A DNA stretch of 48,069 nt from Myxococcales bacterium (GTDB lineage: Bacteria; Myxococcota_A; UBA9160; SMWR01): contig JABSQX010000002.1 in assembly GCA_013215615.1 (NCBI GenBank), positions 1 through 48,069 on the forward strand, given 5' to 3'. The notes under the pieces were generated by a model. It did not search any database. It was not told the DNA's origin and saw only the letters and a program-made list of their open reading frames with translations. Shown here one piece after another: positions 41,534 to 48,069 of this stretch (position 1 is the first letter of the stretch; every line of letters starts with the position of its first letter). A program made the position numbers and the translations under genes.

Positions 41534-42724
41534 CTACGTCGCGTCGGCGGCGTCGAGGCTCCGCTGCAGCCGGTCCGTCGTCTCGACGAACTCATCGATG
41601 AACTGATAGATCACGTCCGCGGAACTCATCTCCTGGGTCATGCGGCCGACGACCTGTCCCACGGGCATGCCCACCAATTCGCGGGCCTTCGCGCCCTTCT
41701 TCCGCGCCGCCAGGCCGATGCGGGTCTGGGCCTCGGAGCAGGCCATGTACTGCAGCGGCATGGGCAGGGCTCCCGGACAGTCCTCGCGCTCCCACGCCTC
41801 GGTCCAGCCGGTGCGCAGGAGCCTCGCGGGCTTTCCGGACAGCGAGCGGGAGCGCACAGCGTCCCTGGGCCGCGCGCTGAAGAGCTTCTCCTTCACGAGC
41901 GGGGAAACGTCCGCCTCGCTCACGGTGAGCCAGACCGAGCCGGTCCAGACGCCCGACGCGCCGAGCGCCATGGCGGCGGCGGCCTGGCGGCCGCTCGCGA
42001 TACCACCGGCGCCAAGCACCGGCGTCGGCGCCACGGCATCGACGATGTCCGGAATCAAGACCATCGAGCCGATCTCGCCGGTGTGACCGCCGGCCTCGGT
42101 TCCCTGGGCGACGATGATGTCGACGCCCGCCTGCTTCTGGCGTTGGGCATGCTCGACGGCTCCGGTAAGCGCCGCGACCTTCACGCCGTGCTCGTGGGCC
42201 AGGTCGATGATGTCCTTGGGGGGCGGCCCGAGCGCGTTCACGAGCAGCTTGACGCCCGGGTGGCGCAGGGCCACGTCGACGTGGTTGCGTCCGCCCCCGT
42301 CGGTCCAACCCAGCAGGCCCGTGCTGCCACCACCGACCCCGGAGTCCACGCCACTCACCTCATCGGGCAGGGGCGGAACCTCGTACTCCTCGAGCACGCT
42401 CTCGATCCACTTCTTCGTCTCCTCGGGGATCATCTTCTGGAAGACGCTGGCGTCGACCTCGCCCGTCTCGCTATCGCTCTTGCCGAGGCCTTCGTCCTTG
42501 CCCGCGTAGCTCATGGGCATCACGGTATCGACCCCGTAGGGTTTTCCGTCGACGTTGTCGTCGATCCACTTGAGTTCGAGTTCGAGCTGCTCGGGCGAAA
42601 ACGCCAGGGCGCCCAGCACCCCGAGACCTCCCGCGTTCGTGACCGCGGCCACCACGTCGCGGCAGTGGCTGAAGGCAAAGATCGGAACGTCGATGCCAAA
42701 GAGATCGCAGAGTTCGGTACGCAC
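41534..42724 (-). CDS. Nitronate monooxygenase family protein
   Basis: A 396-residue FMN-dependent TIM-barrel protein of the nitronate monooxygenase (2-nitropropane dioxygenase)/IMP-dehydrogenase-like family. Visible are the N-terminal LCDLFGIDVPIFAFSHCRDVVAAVTNAGGLGVLGA, GVDIIVAQGTEAGGHTG, and VLGAGGIASGRQAAAAMALGASGVWTGSVWL (FMN phosphate). Between about 60 and 125 there is an insertion not in the shorter members, with a Gly-rich DSGVGGGSTGLLGW. The start is GTG at 42724 with GGAGG nearby. Substrates include alkyl nitronates, but many members have other roles. It converges on the P450 gene. Confidence 0.88.
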   Translation of the reverse strand: MRTELCDLFGIDVPIFAFSHCRDVVAAVTNAGGLGVLGALAFSPEQLELELKWIDDNVDGKPYGVDTVMPMSYAGKDEGLGKSDSETGEVDASVFQKMIPEETKKWIESVLEEYEVPPLPDEVSGVDSGVGGGSTGLLGWTDGGGRNHVDVALRHPGVKLLVNALGPPPKDIIDLAHEHGVKVAALTGAVEHAQRQKQAGVDIIVAQGTEAGGHTGEIGSMVLIPDIVDAVAPTPVLGAGGIASGRQAAAAMALGASGVWTGSVWLTVSEADVSPLVKEKLFSARPRDAVRSRSLSGKPARLLRTGWTEAWEREDCPGALPMPLQYMACSEAQTRIGLAARKKGAKARELVGMPVGQVVGRMTQEMSSADVIYQFIDEFVETTDRLQRSLDAADAT

Positions 42725-42767
42725 GGGAGCCTCCAGGCGGGGCGGGAAGATGCCCCAAGGAAGCCCC

Positions 42768-42773
42768 AGTATA
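42768..42773 (-). promoter_or_regulatory. -10-like hexamer for the nitronate monooxygenase gene
   Basis: TATACT on the minus strand, 43 bases before the GTG at 42724, the same hexamer as before the P450 gene. The leader contains GGAGG. Confidence 0.35.
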
Positions 42774-42824
42774 GTGTCCCCCCGGAGCGGTACGAGGCGC
42801 AGCGAACGCGCGCGCAAAGCGCCC

Positions 42825-42842
42825 GGCCCCTCTGGGGGGGCC
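42825..42842 (-). terminator. GC hairpin after the serine hydrolase gene
   Basis: GGCCCC (42825-42830) and GGGGCC (42837-42842) pair around a six-base loop, directly behind the stop of the serine hydrolase gene (42844). No U-run follows on the minus strand, so it is a weak terminator candidate. Confidence 0.35.
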
Positions 42843-42843
42843 C

Positions 42844-43857
42844 TCAGCGCCCGAGTTCGAGTGCCAGGTTCGACATCTCGATGGCGCGAACGAAGTGCTT
42901 CATCTCGTCCGGATCGCCGCTCTGCAAGAAGGCGAAGGAAATCCCCGTGGCGGGCTCTGCGAAGCCGATCTGTCCACCCGCCCCCGGCCAGCCGAAGGCC
43001 GTCGGCGACTTCCCCCACGTCGTTCCGAAACCGGCACCGATCACCACGCCGAGGGTGCGGTTGGCGGGCAGGTTCATCAGCGGATCGGGGAGCGTGCAGC
43101 GGATCTTCGTGGTGGCATCCTCGAGCACGTCCGAGTGCCAGAGCCCGCCGGGATTGTGGAGAAGCGCCTGGTAGAAGCGAGCGAGCGTCGCCGCCGTCAT
43201 TGCGCCTCCGCCTCCGGGAACCCCGGCTTCGAGCATCGCGGCCGGGTCGAAGCCCCGCGCGCGCGAATCCGGGAGCGAGAGCTGCGCGATGTTGCGCTGC
43301 TCCGCACGCGGGATGCCGAGCAGGCGGGGCAACCCGAGCGGCCGCGTGACGCGTTGCTCGATGAAGTCGCGGAAGTCGACTCCTCCCGCCCTTTCGATCA
43401 GCTCCGCGAGCACCCAGTGCGCGGAACTCCCGTGGTAGGCGTATTTCGTACCCGGCTCGTATTCGAGTTCCCAGGCGGCGAGGCGCGCGATGCGGCGCTC
43501 CGGGTCCGCGCCCTCGGCGGGGTCCATCGCTGCACTCGGGAAGCCGCAGGTCATCAGCAGCACCTCTTCGACGGTCACGGCCTGCTTCCCGTTGGCCGCG
43601 AACTCGGGCGCGTAGTCGGCGACCGGCCGGCGGATGTCGATGAGGTCGTCGCCGATCAGCAGCCAGATCGCGGAGGCGACGATGGGCTTGGTCGCGGAGG
43701 CGACGCAGAAGCGGGTCTCCGGGTCGGCGCTCCCGAAGGACTCGGTCCAGACGATCTCCCCCTCGCGGCCCACCGCCAGTTGGCATGCGGTCAGCGCCCC
43801 GGCGATCTCCTGCTCGGCGGCTTCGCGAAGCCGTGTGAAGTCGAGTTCCTGGGCCAT
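42844..43857 (-). CDS. Serine hydrolase (class C beta-lactamase/esterase-like)
   Basis: A 337-residue beta-lactamase-fold serine hydrolase (EstB/DD-peptidase relatives). The nucleophile motif is Ser54-Ala-Thr-Lys57 (VASATKPIV). The second motif, usually Tyr-x-Asn, reads Tyr141-His-Gly (YAYHGSS), and the third region is GWPGAGG in place of the KTG/HxG motif. There is no signal peptide, so a cytoplasmic esterase or amidase is more likely than a true beta-lactamase. A -10-like hexamer sits before the ATG. It is divergent from the methyltransferase gene. Confidence 0.88.
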   Translation of the reverse strand: MAQELDFTRLREAAEQEIAGALTACQLAVGREGEIVWTESFGSADPETRFCVASATKPIVASAIWLLIGDDLIDIRRPVADYAPEFAANGKQAVTVEEVLLMTCGFPSAAMDPAEGADPERRIARLAAWELEYEPGTKYAYHGSSAHWVLAELIERAGGVDFRDFIEQRVTRPLGLPRLLGIPRAEQRNIAQLSLPDSRARGFDPAAMLEAGVPGGGGAMTAATLARFYQALLHNPGGLWHSDVLEDATTKIRCTLPDPLMNLPANRTLGVVIGAGFGTTWGKSPTAFGWPGAGGQIGFAEPATGISFAFLQSGDPDEMKHFVRAIEMSNLALELGR

Positions 43858-43864
43858 GCGCGGG

Positions 43865-43870
43865 ATCTTA
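43865..43870 (-). promoter_or_regulatory. -10-like hexamer for a possibly leaderless serine hydrolase gene
   Basis: On the minus strand TAAGAT is followed by seven bases (CCCGCGC) and the ATG at 43857. No Shine-Dalgarno sequence precedes the start. Confidence 0.4.
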
Positions 43871-44008
43871 CACCGTGTCGACGGCGAACCGGCGTCGCCG
43901 TGCGCGAAGGCGCGGCGCCCATGCGGCTATGCGACACTCGATCTCCCATGTCTCGACGATCCGTCACGTTCCGTTTCGCGCGCTTCGAGCGCGCAGCCAG
44001 GAGACGCA

Positions 44009-44890
44009 ATGGCCAAGACGGGAGATGAGGGCAGCCTCGGAACCGCGGAGGGTGCCGTCATGGGCCGAGCCGCTCATGCGCTGCATGCCGATCCGCCGGT
44101 CCTTGCCGATACCTGGGCGGTCTACCTGCTCGACGAGGACACCCAGGCGCTGGTTCGGGATCCCGCCTACGCGGACAAGCCGATGGAATGGGGGGACTTC
44201 GACACCTCCCCTCTCTTCGCTCTCAACGTGGGAAGCCTCCGCTACGCGGAGGACGAGGTGGAGCGCTGTGTCCGGGATGGAATCGACCAGTACGTGATCC
44301 TCGGGGCGGGCTTCGACACCTTCGCGCTGCGCCGCGGCGACCTCTCCGACGGGCTGCGGGTCTACGAGGTCGACCATCCCGACGTCCAGGCCCTCAAACG
44401 AGAACGCATCGCACGGGCAAAAGCAACGCCCGTCGCGCTGCCCACCTTCGTGCCCGTGGACTTCGAGTCGACGCGTATGAGCGACGGCCTCGAGGCTTCC
44501 CACTTCGATCCGAGGCGAAGCTCCGTCTTTTCGTGGATGAACACGATCCCCTATCTCAGCGAGTCCGCGACCAAAGCGACGCTGCGAGAGATCGCCGCGT
44601 TGATGGCGCCCGCGAGCCGGATCGTCCTCAACTACTCCTGCATCGTCCCCCTGAGCGACGAACAAAGCGCCTACCTGCAGACCCTCCAGGGCAAGGTCAG
44701 CCAGTCCGGCGAACCCCTGAAGAGCCGCTTCGAGCCCCAGGCCTTCGAGGCACTGCTTACGGACGTGGGCTTCGCGATCATCGAGCACGCCACCGAGCAG
44801 GATCTCTACCTCCGCTACTTCCAGGGACGCGCGGACGGCCTCAATCCAAGCGTCCCCGCGCGGCTGATCGTGGCCGAGCGGCGTTCCTAA
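44009..44890 (+). CDS. Class I SAM-dependent methyltransferase (LCM/PPM1-type)
   Basis: A 293-residue methyltransferase of the leucine carboxyl methyltransferase/PPM1-like family, common in actinobacteria and myxobacteria, methylating small molecules or carboxylates. SAM motif I is QYVILGAGFDTFALRR (about 94-109), motif II region VYEVDHPDVQALKRERI, and FSWMNTIPYLSESATKATL is the conserved post-II segment. CAGGAG precedes the ATG. It is followed by a cupin gene in the same direction with 215 bases between. Substrate unknown. Confidence 0.9.
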   Translation: MAKTGDEGSLGTAEGAVMGRAAHALHADPPVLADTWAVYLLDEDTQALVRDPAYADKPMEWGDFDTSPLFALNVGSLRYAEDEVERCVRDGIDQYVILGAGFDTFALRRGDLSDGLRVYEVDHPDVQALKRERIARAKATPVALPTFVPVDFESTRMSDGLEASHFDPRRSSVFSWMNTIPYLSESATKATLREIAALMAPASRIVLNYSCIVPLSDEQSAYLQTLQGKVSQSGEPLKSRFEPQAFEALLTDVGFAIIEHATEQDLYLRYFQGRADGLNPSVPARLIVAERRS

Positions 44891-45105
44891 GAATCGCGCC
44901 CGACCGGCTTCGCGCGACGCGCGTCCGCTCCCTGTGTCGGCACCCCGCGCCGACCGTCCAAATCCAATAGAGCCCCCCAAGGGATTTCGATTCGGAGAGC
45001 ACCGCAGACGACCCGGCCTGGCCCCGTCCCGCAGCGCCGGTCACGGTCGACAGGGGAGGCGAATTGCTGCTAGAACTCGAAGCGTCAGCTTCGGAGGGTC
45101 CCGCA

Positions 45106-45570
45106 ATGGCTCAGAGCTTCTTCGATCCCAATCGCTACAAGTGGCGCGAGGTAACGGGCGAACCCGAACTCTCCTACAAAGTCCGCCACGACTACACGAT
45201 CCTCGGATGCGACGCCGCAGCCGGCACCCTCGACATGTTGGTGCGCTGGGCGGGCGACGGTGGCCACTGTCCCATCCACCGCCACACCGCGACCACCACG
45301 ATCCTCGTGATCGAGGGCGAGCAACATCTCTGGGACATCCACCCGGACGGCTCACATGGCGAGTACAAGGTGCGGAGTGCGGGCGACTACGCGCTCACGG
45401 TGGGAGACGGGCTGCCTCATCTCGAGCGGGGAGGCGACGCGGGCGGCGTCGTCTTCTTTGGGAGTCACTCTACCAATGGGATCCTCTACGAGATCCTCGG
45501 CGAAGACATGAAGGTCGTGGCGGATGTCACGATCGAAGGGCTGATGGCCGACTGGGAAGCGAACAGCTGA
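45106..45570 (+). CDS. Cupin-domain protein
   Basis: A 154-residue cupin of the ChrR-like type. The metal motif is HCPIHRHTATTTILVIEGEQHLW with His-x-His and Glu, and the final His is in GDGLPHLERGG (about 105-115). GGAGG lies before the ATG at 45106. It could be a dioxygenase, isomerase or a small-molecule sensor; the adjoining Baeyer-Villiger-type gene suggests an oxidative pathway. Unlike the cupin at 3336 it has a plain HxH motif. Confidence 0.83.
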   Translation: MAQSFFDPNRYKWREVTGEPELSYKVRHDYTILGCDAAAGTLDMLVRWAGDGGHCPIHRHTATTTILVIEGEQHLWDIHPDGSHGEYKVRSAGDYALTVGDGLPHLERGGDAGGVVFFGSHSTNGILYEILGEDMKVVADVTIEGLMADWEANS

Positions 45571-45594
45571 GCGAGCCTTCGTAGCGCATACACC

Positions 45595-45615
45595 CCCAGC
45601 TCCCTTCGGGCTGGG
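45595..45615 (+). terminator. Hairpin between cupin and flavin monooxygenase genes
   Basis: CCCAGC (45595-45600) and GCTGGG (45610-45615) form a six-base stem around nine bases. It begins 24 bases after the cupin stop. No U-run follows, so it is a weak terminator or a leader structure. Confidence 0.35.
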
Positions 45616-45624
45616 TAGCGGCTG

Positions 45625-45630
45625 TAAGAT
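45625..45630 (+). promoter_or_regulatory. -10-like hexamer before the flavin monooxygenase gene
   Basis: TAAGAT lies 40 bases before the ATG, which is preceded by GGAGG. Confidence 0.3.
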
Positions 45631-45670
45631 TCCGTCCAACGCTGGCCATCGCAATCTGGAGGCAGCACGG

Positions 45671-47491
45671 ATGGCGCTCGGCTCAACCCCGCGGTCGGAA
45701 CATGCGGAACTGGGCTTCGATCCCGATGCCCTGCGTGAAAAGTACCGGCGGGAGCGAGACAAGCGACTCCGCGCGGATGGCAATGACCAGTACCGCGAGG
45801 TCACGGGTGACTTCGCGAGATACCTGGATGACCCCTACGTGGAACCCGGATTCACGCGGGAAGCGCTGAACGATGAGGTCGAGGTCACGGTCATCGGGGG
45901 CGGCTTCAGCGGGCTCATGACGGGCGCACGTCTGCGCGAGGCCGGGGTCGAAGGGCTTCGGATGATCGAGAGCGGCGGCGACTTCGGCGGTACCTGGTAT
46001 TGGAACCGCTATCCCGGCGCCCAGTGTGACATCGAGTCCTACATCTATCTGCCGCTGCTCGAGGAGATGAACTACGTCCCCAAGGAGAAGTACTCCCACG
46101 GTCCCGAGATCTGGGCTCACGCTCAGGCCATCGGCAGGCACTTCGATCTCTACAGGAGCACTTGCTTCCAGACCCAGGTCACGGAGATACGCTGGGATGA
46201 CGACGCCGCCCGCTGGATCCTCTTCACCAACCGCGGTGACCGCATGCGGTCGCGCTTCGTCTGCGTGGCAAACGGGCCGTTGAGCCGCCCCAAGCTCCCG
46301 GGCATCCCGGGAGTGGAGCGCTTCGAGGGGCACTCCTTTCATACCAGCCGATGGGACTACGAGTACACGGGTGGAGACTCGAAGGGCAACCTCACGAAGC
46401 TGCGCGACAAGCGCGTGGGTGTCCTCGGCACCGGGGCGACGGCGGTGCAGTGTGTCCCCCACTTGGGAGAGACCGCGAAGCATCTCTACGTCTTCCAGCG
46501 CACACCTTCATCGATCGACGAGCGAGGCAATCATCCCACGGACGCGGAGTGGGTGAAGAATCTCGAGCCGGGCTGGCAGCAGAAGCGGATCGACAACTTC
46601 AGCATCCTCGTCTCGGGCGGCTTCCAGGAGGTCGACCTGGTCAGCGACGGCTGGACGGACATCATTCGAAACCTGTCGGGAATGACCGCTCAAGATGGCG
46701 GCCTGGGCGATTCGCCGGAAGAAATCGCGGCCAAGGTCGAGTTGGCGGACTTCCAGAAGATGGAGCAGATCCGGGCCCGCGTGGACTCCGCGGTGGAGGA
46801 TCCGGCGATCGCCGAGGTCCTCAAGCCCTACTACCGGCAATTCTGCAAGCGGCCCTGTTTCCACGACCAATACCTGCCCACCTTCAACCGCCCCAACGTG
46901 ACGCTCGTCGACACCCAGGGCAGGGGCGTGGAACGCATCACCGAGCGTGGGGTCGTGGTCGCGGGCAAGGAGTACGCGCTGGACTGCCTGATCTATGCCA
47001 CCGGCTTCGAGGTCGGCACCGACTACGCGCGCCGAGCCGGCTGCAAGATCATAGGGCGAGACGGTCTGAGCCTGACATCGAAATTCGAAGACGGAATTTC
47101 CACCTTCCACGGCCTCTTCAGCCGCGGCTTCCCCAACTGCTTCTTGATGGGAGGGATCCAGTCCGGGGTCACCCCGAACTTCACCGAGTTGTACAACGAG
47201 CAGAGCCGGCACATCGCGTACATCGTCGATCAGGGACAGAAGGCCGGCGTCCGGACCATCGAAGCCTCGGAGCAAGCCGAAGCGGATTGGGTGCGTACGA
47301 TTCACGAGAGCGAGACATCGAGAACGGAGTTCCAACAGTCCTGCACCCCCGGCTACTACAACAACGAAGGCAGACCCGAGGAAGGACCGGGTTGGTTCGG
47401 CGGCAACTACAGCGCGGGTGCCCAGGAGTTCTTCAAGCTGCTGAGAGACTGGCGGGCAGCGGGCGGCATGCAGGGCCTCGAACTCGGCTAG
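45671..47491 (+). CDS. Baeyer-Villiger-type flavin monooxygenase
   Basis: A 606-residue class B flavoprotein monooxygenase that uses FAD and NADPH to insert oxygen beside a carbonyl. FAD fold: VIGGGFSGLMTG (74-85) and a GGTWYWNRYPGAQCD substrate/FAD loop; the Baeyer-Villiger fingerprint FxGxxxHxxxW is Phe218-Gly220-His224-Trp228 (FEGHSFHTSRWDYEY), with Asp where many have Pro; the NADPH fold is VGVLGTGATAVQ (249-260). It matches BVMOs for cyclic ketones and steroids (phenylacetone/cyclopentadecanone type) in length. Ketone substrate unknown. GGAGG precedes the ATG. Confidence 0.93.
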   Translation: MALGSTPRSEHAELGFDPDALREKYRRERDKRLRADGNDQYREVTGDFARYLDDPYVEPGFTREALNDEVEVTVIGGGFSGLMTGARLREAGVEGLRMIESGGDFGGTWYWNRYPGAQCDIESYIYLPLLEEMNYVPKEKYSHGPEIWAHAQAIGRHFDLYRSTCFQTQVTEIRWDDDAARWILFTNRGDRMRSRFVCVANGPLSRPKLPGIPGVERFEGHSFHTSRWDYEYTGGDSKGNLTKLRDKRVGVLGTGATAVQCVPHLGETAKHLYVFQRTPSSIDERGNHPTDAEWVKNLEPGWQQKRIDNFSILVSGGFQEVDLVSDGWTDIIRNLSGMTAQDGGLGDSPEEIAAKVELADFQKMEQIRARVDSAVEDPAIAEVLKPYYRQFCKRPCFHDQYLPTFNRPNVTLVDTQGRGVERITERGVVVAGKEYALDCLIYATGFEVGTDYARRAGCKIIGRDGLSLTSKFEDGISTFHGLFSRGFPNCFLMGGIQSGVTPNFTELYNEQSRHIAYIVDQGQKAGVRTIEASEQAEADWVRTIHESETSRTEFQQSCTPGYYNNEGRPEEGPGWFGGNYSAGAQEFFKLLRDWRAAGGMQGLELG

Positions 47492-47586
47492 GCGGCTCGC
47501 GCGGCTTCGAGCGCGGCCGCTCCACCCGGCGGCGATGGTGATGGATGTTCTCGAACCAAGGAAACCCGGCCGGGCCTTTCCGTCGC

Positions 47587-47592
47587 TACACT
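47587..47592 (+). promoter_or_regulatory. -10-like hexamer for a possibly leaderless gene
   Basis: TACACT followed by seven bases and the ATG at 47600. Only a weak GGA is present in those bases. Confidence 0.35.
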
Positions 47593-47599
47593 GGAAGCC

Positions 47600-48069
47600 A
47601 TGATCCACTACTCCGATCCGCCGGTGCTACTCCGCGACGTGATCCCCGACGTCAACGAGGTGATCGAGATCCTCGAACGCAATGCGCCCTACACGCCGCT
47701 CGGGGGCTGGTACCGCCCGGGCGTCGATGAGGATGCCGCCACGAGCCCCCTGTGGTTCCAGAACGACTGGGTGCACGCGGACTTCGCGGTAGAGGGCTCC
47801 GATCTCTTCATGTGGCACGAGGAGGTGGCCGCAACCGCCCGCCGCTTCTACGACGCCGAGGTCGTCGTCCCGAGGAGCCTCTACGTGAACATCATGGCTG
47901 CCATCGCGGAAAGCGGCCCCGCGCACACCGACAACCCGGCCTTCGAGGGTCGCAACCGCACGAACACGCCCATGTGGCTCTTGCGCACGATGCTCTGGTC
48001 CGGACTATTCGACCGCTGGGCGATCGTGCAGGCCACGTCGATCTGGTGGCTGAACGACGTCGAGGGCGG
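47600..48069 (+). CDS. Protein of uncertain family, C-terminus cut by window edge (possible 2OG-oxygenase-like)
   Basis: At least 156 residues, open to the window end. No strong family recognised. The sequence is soluble-looking, Trp-rich, with AESGPAHTDNPAFEGRNRT (His109-x-Asp111), which could be the HxD half of a 2-oxoglutarate/Fe(II) oxygenase iron site; the second His would lie beyond the edge. The block WLLRTMLWSGLFDRWAIVQATSIWW is helix and strand-like. The ATG at 47600 follows a -10-like hexamer by seven bases. Function is inference only. Confidence 0.7.
   Translation, partial: MIHYSDPPVLLRDVIPDVNEVIEILERNAPYTPLGGWYRPGVDEDAATSPLWFQNDWVHADFAVEGSDLFMWHEEVAATARRFYDAEVVVPRSLYVNIMAAIAESGPAHTDNPAFEGRNRTNTPMWLLRTMLWSGLFDRWAIVQATSIWWLNDVEG

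Noticed and set aside
1-48069. tRNA, CRISPR, insertion-sequence and phage signals
   Set aside because: No cloverleaf-like sequence in the gaps, no spaced direct repeats, no transposase or integrase motif seen.

Overview
The window is one dense, GC-rich stretch (G and C clearly dominate third codon positions throughout) from a Gram-negative bacterium. Outer-membrane lipid-trafficking genes, two PEP-CTERM proteins (exosortase substrates), periplasmic c-type cytochromes and a PQQ-type dehydrogenase show the double membrane. Several luciferase-like F420-type oxidoreductases, a P450, a Baeyer-Villiger-type monooxygenase, family III CoA transferases and short-chain dehydrogenases give it the flavour of an uncultivated delta-proteobacterium-like lineage (Myxococcota, Binatota or similar). 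That placement is inference from gene content only. I see no rRNA, tRNA, insertion sequence, phage gene or CRISPR array.

Layout. 1-5551: scattered catabolic enzymes (a nitroreductase cut by the window edge, an F420-type oxidoreductase divergent from a TauD-like dioxygenase, a class II aldolase, a cupin, a Rieske oxygenase, a putative molybdenum-cofactor carrier). 5542-10875 (minus): a compact five-gene operon with a LolA-like periplasmic carrier, two LolC/E-type permeases, a LolD-type ATPase and an outer-membrane barrel; together these could form a complete route for a lipid-like cargo across the envelope. 10919-14990: amidohydrolase, DUF1214-like protein, membrane-anchored sulfotransferase. 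15122-24537: two paralogous FAD dehydrogenases around an MFS transporter, then EthD, SnoaL/NTF2-like, F420-type, SDR and ABM proteins, which reads as a catabolic island for a hydrophobic substrate, possibly steroid- or terpenoid-like. 24525-26282: a PEP-CTERM lamin-tail protein and a sterol-desaturase-family hydroxylase. 26422-29771: enoyl-CoA hydratase plus two overlapping family III CoA transferases.

29772-33732: a gene-poor stretch, the C-terminal remnant of an M43-like metalloprotease, a Crp/Fnr regulator and, divergent from it, a 738-residue PEP-CTERM protein. A perfect CRP-type palindrome lies between the last two. 33733-39526: a His-rich secreted protein converging on a four-gene, translationally coupled operon (PQQ-type dehydrogenase lipoprotein, small lipoprotein, heme-propeller fusion, monoheme cytochrome c), apparently a periplasmic oxidation and electron-transfer module. 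39647-48069: SnoaL-like protein, P450, nitronate monooxygenase, serine hydrolase, methyltransferase, cupin, Baeyer-Villiger-type monooxygenase and a cut gene of uncertain family.

Four genes carry a TANNNT hexamer 6-7 bases before the start codon and no Shine-Dalgarno sequence, and a fifth has the same hexamer upstream with only a weak purine tract; this suggests leaderless transcription at some promoters, while most other genes have clear GGAGG-type sites.
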